This document shows positions 32,517 through 37,683 of a stretch of DNA of 37,683 bases, one piece after another (position 1 is the stretch's first letter; every line of letters begins with the position of its first letter). Source of the stretch: Streptomyces guryensis. Lineage in GTDB: Bacteria > Actinomycetota > Actinomycetes > Streptomycetales > Streptomycetaceae. The translations under genes and the position numbers were made by a program. The notes beneath the pieces were generated by a model, which worked only from the letters and a program-made list of their open reading frames with translations, did no database searches and was not told the DNA's origin. Where the stretch lies: the NCBI RefSeq assembly GCF_021261325.1, contig NZ_JAJSBI010000050.1:1-37683 (forward strand). The letters run 5' to 3'.

Positions 32517-33890
32517 CTAGGAGCCAAGGGAGGCGGTGTTGCGTCGGGTCTCCGCGAGGTGGATGTCGACGTACCGCGTGAGGGTCAGCGCATCCTGCGG
32601 CTCATCGGCCTGGAAGGTGACGCGACGCAGCAGGCTGACCCCGTCGAGCGCGACGCCCTCGCGGGCGAGGACGAAGACGAGGGCGAGGAAGGCGGACCGG
32701 GCGTTGCCGTCGTCGAAGGGATGGAAGAAGCACACGTCGAGGTAGGCGCGTGCAGCCCGAGCAGTGAGCGGAAGGGGCCGCTCGGCGTCCCGTGCGCTAA
32801 CGGCCAGACAGGCGTCGAGGCGGGCTCGGGTGTGAGGGCCGATGCCGTAGCGTTCCCGGCCACCCTTGGCGAAGGCCGGCAACTCGCGGAACGGCGGCAA
32901 CTGCTCTGTGCCCAGGACATGTTGCTGCCAGCGCCGGAGCAGCTCGAAGTCGAGTCGGGCGCCGCGTGCCGCGTCGGCCCGAAGCAGCTCCAGGGCGGCG
33001 AGCAGGCCCGCGGCGCGGGCGGGGTCGATGGCACCGTCGAAGGCGCGGATGTCCTCCACGGCGCCGTCGCGTGACGGGGGCACCGGTTCCTCGCCGCCCC
33101 CGTCGGGGGCCTCGTGCCAGGGCACAGTCTCGCGCACCGCGAGCCAGCGCTCGAGGTGGTCCCGCGCGAGACCGGCCGCTCGTACGGCGTCGTCCGGCCG
33201 CAGCGAGAGCGAGAGCCGCTCGGCGACGTCCTCGACCAGCACCGGGTCGGGGCCGGTCCAGCTCGCGAACCGCCCGCCGATCGCCTCGTCGACCAGCTTC
33301 TCGGCGACGTCGGGCGCGACGTTCCAGCGGCTGAGGAACCAGGTGAGCACCTGACGGCAGTGCCCGTGCCACCCACTGCCGCAGCCGGTCCGGTCGGCCA
33401 CCTGCACAATCAGGTTCCGGGCGGCGCGCTCCCACAAGATCCGCTGGTCGTCGACCTCGGCCAGGTCCAGCGGGTACGCGTCGAACCACCCAGCGAGACT
33501 CTCCAGCCACTCGCGCCACTCGCAAAGCGCCGCGGCGACACGGGCGAGCGTCTCCTGCGGTGTGGTGATCGAGTCCCGCGGACAGCACCAGCTCCCGACA
33601 GGGCCTCCGTCGAAGTCCCCTTCGTCGTGCGCCCAGCGCCAGCCCGTGGTCCAGCGGCCGTAACGCTCGGCGAGGGCGTGCGACATGGCATCGGCCCAGG
33701 GCTGCCCCTCGCCCGAGCTCCAGGCACTCATCGCCGGGTCGCCGAAGGGGATGTCAGGGCGGCTGGGCACCCTCCGAGCAGGCCCGAGCGACCGCACCAC
33801 CTGCGGCGCCGACGCGCTGTCGAAGAAATGACGGGCGGGATCCACATCGCCCCAGGTCAGAAACCCAGGGGCCAACTCGACAATCACCAC
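32517..33890 (-). CDS. Fic-domain family protein
   Basis: A 457-residue protein with a C-terminal Fic fold. The catalytic loop is FFHPFDDGNARSAFLALVFV (His390 in HPFDDGNAR). Canonical Fic AMP-transferases have H-P-F-x-x-G-N-G-R-x-x-R; here GNG is GNA and the second Arg position is Phe. The His, Phe, acidic residue and first Arg are kept, so nucleotide transfer is possible but unproven. The helix RAARAYLDVCFFHPF precedes it. The N-terminal 280 residues, with several WRW/W-rich stretches, are unassigned. No obvious inhibitory (S/T)-x-x-x-E-(G/N) motif or antitoxin gene was seen nearby. The start is a GTG at 33890, five bases after AGG. Confidence 0.75.
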   Translation of the reverse strand: MVIVELAPGFLTWGDVDPARHFFDSASAPQVVRSLGPARRVPSRPDIPFGDPAMSAWSSGEGQPWADAMSHALAERYGRWTTGWRWAHDEGDFDGGPVGSWCCPRDSITTPQETLARVAAALCEWREWLESLAGWFDAYPLDLAEVDDQRILWERAARNLIVQVADRTGCGSGWHGHCRQVLTWFLSRWNVAPDVAEKLVDEAIGGRFASWTGPDPVLVEDVAERLSLSLRPDDAVRAAGLARDHLERWLAVRETVPWHEAPDGGGEEPVPPSRDGAVEDIRAFDGAIDPARAAGLLAALELLRADAARGARLDFELLRRWQQHVLGTEQLPPFRELPAFAKGGRERYGIGPHTRARLDACLAVSARDAERPLPLTARAARAYLDVCFFHPFDDGNARSAFLALVFVLAREGVALDGVSLLRRVTFQADEPQDALTLTRYVDIHLAETRRNTASLGS

Positions 33891-34041
33891 GCAAGCCTGC
33901 CACGTCCACCCGCCTGCAGTTCAAGCGGATTACCTACTGAGAGGGCGTTAAGTCCGATCTTCCTCGGTTCGTGATCGCTCGATCGTGGTACTGATCGCCG
34001 TACGAGCCGACCTTTCGCCATGCGCATGCCGGGATGCGGGT

Positions 34042-34620
34042 ATGGATCGAAGACCGTATCCGAGCGACCTATCGGATGAGCATCGGGCGTTGATCGAGCC
34101 GATGATCACGGCCTGGAAGCAGGGCCGAGTGAGCCGGTCGGCGACCGGCGACTCCGGGGCGTGTGATCTCCGGGAGATCGTGAACGCGATCTTCTACCAG
34201 AACCGGACGGGCTGTCAGTGGCGCTACCTGCCCCACGATCTGCCGGCCTGGTCGGCGGTGTTCTACTACTTCACGCTGTGGCGCCAGGACGGGCTCGACC
34301 AGCGGATCCAGGAACTCCTGCGCTGCCAGGTGCGAGAGAAGGCCCGCCGATTAGAGGACCCGTCCCTCGTGGTCATCGACACCCAGTCCGTGCGGGCGGC
34401 CGCGGGTGTCCCGAGGACCGCGACGGGACTGGACGCGAACAAGAGGACGCCGGGGCGCAAGCGGGGACTGGCCGTCGACGTGCTGGGACTGATCATCGAC
34501 GTCGTCGTCCTGGCCGCGTCGGCACATGACAACGCCGCCGGCACGGCCCTTCTCGACCAGGCGGCCGAGCGATGCGGGATGCGCCTGGAGAAGGCCCTGG
34601 TGGACCAGGGCTTCAAGGGG
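34042..34620 (+). pseudogene. IS5-family transposase, 5' part fused to an IS256 relic
   Basis: From the ATG at 34042 (MDRRPYPSDLSDEHRALIEP) the frame matches the N-terminal two thirds of an IS5-type transposase: FYQNRTGCQWRYLPHDLP, the DDE residues in LVVIDTQSVRAAAG and KALVDQGFKG, and the GRKRGLAVDVLG stretch. At about 34620 the homology ends in mid-domain and continues directly as IS256-family sequence in the same frame. The third catalytic residue (Glu in the WVVERT-like motif) is missing. GAGAGGGCGTTAAGT near 33940 could be the left inverted repeat, but no partner is left to confirm it. Confidence 0.85.
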
Positions 34621-35501
34621 GGCCTCATCCACGGCGAGAACTCCTCGCACCTGGCCGAGGTCTATGGCGCCAGCGTGTCCAAGACGACCATCAGCACGAT
34701 CACCGACAGCCCCGACTCCTCTCGGGTGTCGCAACCACCGATGGAAACCGCCGCGTCTACCCGGTCGTCTTCATTGACGCGATCAACGTCAAGATTCGCG
34801 ATGGCCAAGTAGCGAACAGGCCGATCTATGTGGCCCTGGCGGTCACGGGCGAGGGGCACCGCGACATCCTCGGGCTGTGGGCCGGCGACGGTGGTGAGGG
34901 CGCAAAACACCTGCTGCGAGTGCTCTCCGAGCTCAAGAACAGGGGCATCGATGATGTCCTGATGCTGGTCTGCGACGGACTGAAGGGACTACCGGACGCG
35001 GTCGGTGAGGTCTGGCCGCGAACTGTGGTGCAAACGTGTGTGGTTCACCTGCTGCGGGCCTCGTTCCGTTACGCGGCCCGACAGGACTGGGACAAGATCG
35101 CGAAGGCACTCAAGCCCGTCTACACCGCGCCGACCGAGGACGCGGCCACGACACGGTTCCTGGAATTCGCCGAGACCTGGGGCAAGAAATACCCGGCGAT
35201 CGTCCGCCTCTGGGAGTCCAGCTGGGCGGAGTTCACGCCTTTCCTTCAGTTTGACGCGGAAATACGCCGCATCGTTTGCACGACCAACAGCATCGAGGGC
35301 GTCAACGCCCGCATCCGCAAGGCCGTCCGTGCCCGCGGGCACTTCCCCACGGAACAGGCCGCGCTCAAGTGCGTCTATATGGCCGACATGAGCCTCGACC
35401 CGACCGGCGCCGGCCGCAAACGCTGGACCATGCGCTGGAAGGGTGCCATGAACGCCTTCGACCTGACGTTCGACGGCCGCCTCACCGCAGGCCAACTCTA
35501 G
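34621..35501 (+). pseudogene. IS256-family transposase, 5'-truncated with internal deletion
   Basis: After the IS5 junction the frame reads HLAEVYGASVSKTTISTITD, the usual region before the first catalytic Asp of IS256 (MULE-type) transposases. Then about 40 bases of odd sequence and a frameshift follow near 34710. The new frame resumes at RVYPVVFIDAINVKIRDGQV and runs to 35501. The DDE residues are all visible: Asp in VVFIDAINVK, Asp in LVCDGLKGLPDA and Glu in NSIEGVNARIRKA. The N-terminal DNA-binding part is missing and a short piece (normally ...EWQNRPLD) is lost, so it cannot make an intact enzyme. The 3' half, including the probable right end, is well preserved. Confidence 0.88.
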
Positions 35502-35511
35502 CCACACCAAC

Positions 35512-35540
35512 CCCAGTTACACCGCTCGCTTTACAGACCC
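35512..35540 (+). repeat. Probable right terminal inverted repeat of the IS256 relic
   Basis: About ten bases after the transposase stop lies CCCAGTTACACCGCTCGCTT followed by TACAGACCC. Its reverse complement begins GGGTCTGTAAAGCG, the kind of terminal repeat carried by actinobacterial IS256 elements. No matching left end exists in the window because the 5' half was replaced by IS5 sequence. The 220 bases to the next gene (35541-35761) show nothing I can name, though they are less G+C-rich. Confidence 0.5.
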
Positions 35541-35761
35541 CGCTGGGGCTGGAATGGGCACAGCAGGGTTAAAGAGTGGGGTAAGTTTGCGGTTGATACT
35601 CCAGCTGTAGATCGTGATCTTCATGTCTGGGTTGCGGCTTGTCGCCGGTAGTGGCTGGTGCGTGATCGCTCCTGATGGCGGCGGCGCCGGCAGGACCAGC
35701 CGAGTCGGTGAGCCGTGTCGTGGGCGGGCTGAGCTATGACGGGGATGCTCGCAGTCTCGCT

Positions 35762-36250
35762 CTACCAGTCGCACGTAGCGTGCAAATCGCGGATCGAGTC
35801 GTGGAGTTCCACGGGTCGGTCCGGCCAGCCGTTTGTGGACCATTCGCTGATGCGCCATGCCAGCCTCTTGGGCCAAACAGGGGTGTTCGGCAAGAGGGCC
35901 ACGTCCACCCACTCCAGTTGTTGACCGGGCGACAAGTCACCCGGAGCTGCGCGTTGTTCAGCGTGATCCGGGTCGCCCAGGCGCATCAGGTAGTAGTGCT
36001 CTACGCGGTCGCTGTTACGTACCACGGCCAGTTGCCGCTCGGCCGTCGCGATCAGACCGGTCTCTTCCGCCAGCTCACGCTCGGCAGTCACCGATGGGGC
36101 TTCCCCTGGCTCGACGCCACCGCCAGGGATGAAGTACTTGTGTCCATCTTCGGGGGCATATCGAATGAGGAGCATCCGCCCTCTGGCCAATACGACGGCG
36201 CCTCCCCGGCGAGGAACGTCGCAGGTTCGGCCCAGCCGTGCATCCGTCAT
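35762..36250 (-). CDS. NUDIX hydrolase
   Basis: A 162-residue NUDIX protein. The family box G-x5-E-x7-R-E-U-x-E-E-x-G-U is complete: it runs from GGVEPGEA to RELAEETGL at about residues 43-64, and its Glu residues bind the metal. FIPGGGVEPGE precedes it and YYLMRLGD and LEWVDVALLP follow, as in NTP or nucleotide-sugar pyrophosphohydrolases of this fold. I chose the ATG at 36250 because AGGAG lies five bases upstream; the frame remains open to 36469 but that part is not family-like. It is encoded divergently from the methyltransferase gene. The substrate is unknown. Confidence 0.88.
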   Translation of the reverse strand: MTDARLGRTCDVPRRGGAVVLARGRMLLIRYAPEDGHKYFIPGGGVEPGEAPSVTAERELAEETGLIATAERQLAVVRNSDRVEHYYLMRLGDPDHAEQRAAPGDLSPGQQLEWVDVALLPNTPVWPKRLAWRISEWSTNGWPDRPVELHDSIRDLHATCDW

Positions 36251-36578
36251 CGTTACTCCTACACTCCAGCATTGGGACGTGATTTTGCTGGTCAGGGCCG
36301 GTACGGCATGGCTGCGGCCACCGTTGATCATCGTGAGTCGTGTGGACAGACAATGAGATGGTGGCCGCAGGCCACAGCATAGATCCCGCCCGTTCGCGCA
36401 CGTTGTCGCGGACGGCGTCGGCATCCTAATAACCAGCCGGTGACATCCACTCAGACGGACAACTGACAACCCACAAACGCCGTCAGAGCCATCCTTGCGA
36501 AAGCCATTGGCGCCCGGCTTGCTCCGCTGATGGACTGACGTCCTACCGTGAGTCTGCCGCGTGACGGAGGTAGTGGTT
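36251..36578. other. Divergent intergenic region
   Basis: About 330 bases between the NUDIX and methyltransferase genes, which are transcribed away from each other, so promoters for both should lie here. G+C is lower than average. I could not assign -35/-10 hexamers with confidence and see no repeat or RNA gene. Confidence 0.4.
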
Positions 36579-37334
36579 GTGACAGGTTATGACGTGCTTG
36601 CCGAGGTGTACGAATGGCTCATCTCGGATGCAAAGTTGCCTCCAGCCGAGTTCGCTGCGTCGTTCGACGACGTCCTCAATCTCCTGCCGTCGAACGCTCA
36701 CGTCCTCGACTGTTCGTGCGGAACCGGACAGTTGGCGGTGGGCCTCGCCGGTCGTGGCATGCAGGTTGTCGCAACTGACGCCAGCGAGGCGATGGTTCGT
36801 CGGACTGCAGAGTTGTCTGAGGAGTTCGGGGCATCCGTCCGGGCCGTACGGGCGAACTGGGAAGAGTTGCCCGACCATTTCCAGGACAACACCTTCGACA
36901 TGGTGTTCTGCGTTGGCAACTCGCTTCACCATGCCACGGGCGCGACAGGCAGGGGTGCTGCTCTGGAGTCGATGTCACGGCTTCTGCGCCCCGGCGGGCG
37001 CTTGGTACTCACATCCCGCACTTGGGAACTCGTGAGGGCCAGAGGTTCCCGGCTGGACATCAGTGACCGACTCGTCCGCCGGAACGGTCGCGATGCCGTC
37101 GTGGTCTACCGCTGGGAGATTGCGCCGCATTGGGAGGAGGAGCACCACATCGAGATTGCGATCGCGCAGGTTGATGCGACCGGGCTGGTTCTTGTCCGCT
37201 CGGAACTGCTGTCCTGCTGGCCCTACCGGTACGAGGAACTCGAAGTCGAGCTGCACCGGGTCGGACTCCAGACGCAACTGAGCACGTTCGATCTTGAGGC
37301 CGAGAACTACATGGTGGTCGCGAGCAAGGTATAA
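36579..37334 (+). CDS. Class I SAM-dependent methyltransferase
   Basis: A 251-residue methyltransferase with the Rossmann-like SAM fold. Motif I is HVLDCSCGTGQLAVGLAGRG, with VVATDASEAMV carrying the acidic residue that binds the SAM ribose. RANWEELPDHFQDNTFDMVF is motif II and LLRPGGRLVLTSRTWEL the post-II region. The C-terminal half (RWEIAPHWEEEHHIEIAIAQ, then CWPYRYEELEVELHRVGL) is like small-molecule methyltransferases such as glycine/sarcosine or UbiE-like enzymes, though the substrate cannot be told. I chose the GTG at 36579 because GGAGG (36566-36570) is eight bases upstream; a GTG at 36561 would add six residues but lacks a site. It is probably monocistronic. Confidence 0.85.
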   Translation: MTGYDVLAEVYEWLISDAKLPPAEFAASFDDVLNLLPSNAHVLDCSCGTGQLAVGLAGRGMQVVATDASEAMVRRTAELSEEFGASVRAVRANWEELPDHFQDNTFDMVFCVGNSLHHATGATGRGAALESMSRLLRPGGRLVLTSRTWELVRARGSRLDISDRLVRRNGRDAVVVYRWEIAPHWEEEHHIEIAIAQVDATGLVLVRSELLSCWPYRYEELEVELHRVGLQTQLSTFDLEAENYMVVASKV

Positions 37335-37435
37335 ACACCGGACTCTCAGTCCCTGGCCGGACCGCGCGGTTGCTCGCAGGACGCTTGCGCCCTCTCATCG
37401 GTGCGGGTTCAAGTGGTCAACGCAACGCCTCGGAC

Positions 37436-37545
37436 GAGGAGTGCTCGTCGATCAGACGGCGGTAGATCCGGGGTGACGGTGTGGCGCTGTTTCCTGGTCG
37501 CGTCCAGATCAATGAGTGCGTTGTGGCAAACCGGATCTTGTTCGA
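37436..37545 (-). pseudogene. IS21-type IstA scrap
   Basis: On the minus strand two frames one base apart give LIDLDATRKQRHTVT and RIYRRLIDEHSSSEALR. In IstA transposases a similar stretch, (A/T)-x-R-K-Q-R-H-T-A-x-R-I-(W/Y)-x-R-L-x-x-E-H, lies just after the helix-turn-helix. No more of the gene is present on either side. It is a fragment of roughly 30 codons, called by pattern only. Confidence 0.45.
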
Positions 37546-37601
37546 GTGGTAGCGGTGATAATCTGGACGAAGGTTCGGGTGTGGTCGCGGGCATGAGAGA
37601 A

Positions 37602-37653
37602 CGGGCCCCTTGGTAGTGACGCGGTTACGACACCAGCACGACCAAGGAAGCCC
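37602..37653. repeat. Inverted repeat near the right edge
   Basis: GGGCCCCTTGGT (37603-37614) faces ACCAAGGAAGCCC (37641-37653), an imperfect inverted repeat of about twelve base pairs around a 26-base loop. It could be the end of an insertion sequence whose gene begins beyond the window, or a hairpin. From 37654 to the edge no gene can be assigned. Confidence 0.3.
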
Positions 37654-37683
37654 GTTGCCTCATCAGTTGAGCAGCATCTCTGC

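Noticed and set aside
34681..34812. Continuation of the IS5/IS256 fused frame to 34812
   Set aside because: After ITD the frame becomes Ser/Thr-rich and loses homology, while the neighbouring frame resumes IS256 sequence; the tail is out-of-frame read-through.
37395..37440. tRNA T-arm-like GGTTCAAGT sequence
   Set aside because: The expected complementary stem does not form, and no acceptor, D or anticodon arm can be placed around it.

Overview
The DNA has the high G+C content, strong third-position G/C bias, frequent GTG starts and gene families of a Streptomyces-like actinobacterium. It looks like an accessory, possibly chromosome-arm or plasmid-type region: two compact, mostly intact metabolic loci and a few stand-alone genes lie among many truncated insertion sequences and gene fragments.

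Left part (1-6930): an IS3-type orfA start running off the edge, a small hypothetical gene, an aldo/keto reductase, a decayed tyrosine recombinase, a frameshifted and internally deleted IS30 transposase, a secreted N,N-dimethylformamidase-beta-like lipoprotein, then a mosaic of fragments (WD40 tail, a PucR-type regulator scrap, a LigM-like aminomethyltransferase piece).

Central locus (6933-17868, plus strand): ten genes, mostly joined by 1-4 base stop/start overlaps. It holds a lipoprotein sugar-binding protein and two permeases (no ATPase), a type B carboxylesterase, a ROK regulator, a pyranose-oxidase-like GMC flavoenzyme, a CDA-fold deaminase, two xylose-isomerase-like TIM barrels and a Gfo/Idh/MocA dehydrogenase that is broken by an internal deletion and frameshift. 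I infer uptake of an acylated or base-bearing glycoside, oxidation of the sugar to a keto form, then eliminative cleavage. Relics of aromatic catabolism (LigM-like; gentisate dioxygenase) lie on both sides.

Second locus (27092-20179, minus strand): GH36-type glycosidase, sulfotransferase, arginine-deiminase/amidinotransferase-like pentein, family 2 glycosyltransferase, MFS exporter, and an APS-kinase-like protein whose P-loop lysine is lost. Reading frames overlap or nearly touch, so this is probably one operon. The enzyme set suggests a sulfated, possibly guanidino- or glycosyl-bearing product that is exported.

Right part (27200-37683): fragments of IS30, LysR, zinc-finger, response-regulator and PucR-type genes; a zinc-ribbon/beta-rich hypothetical protein; a small hypothetical protein; a coiled-coil plus winged-helix-like protein; a Fic-domain protein; a fused IS5/IS256 transposase relic; a NUDIX hydrolase; a SAM-dependent methyltransferase; and an IS21-type scrap near the edge. 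No rRNA, tRNA or CRISPR array was seen.
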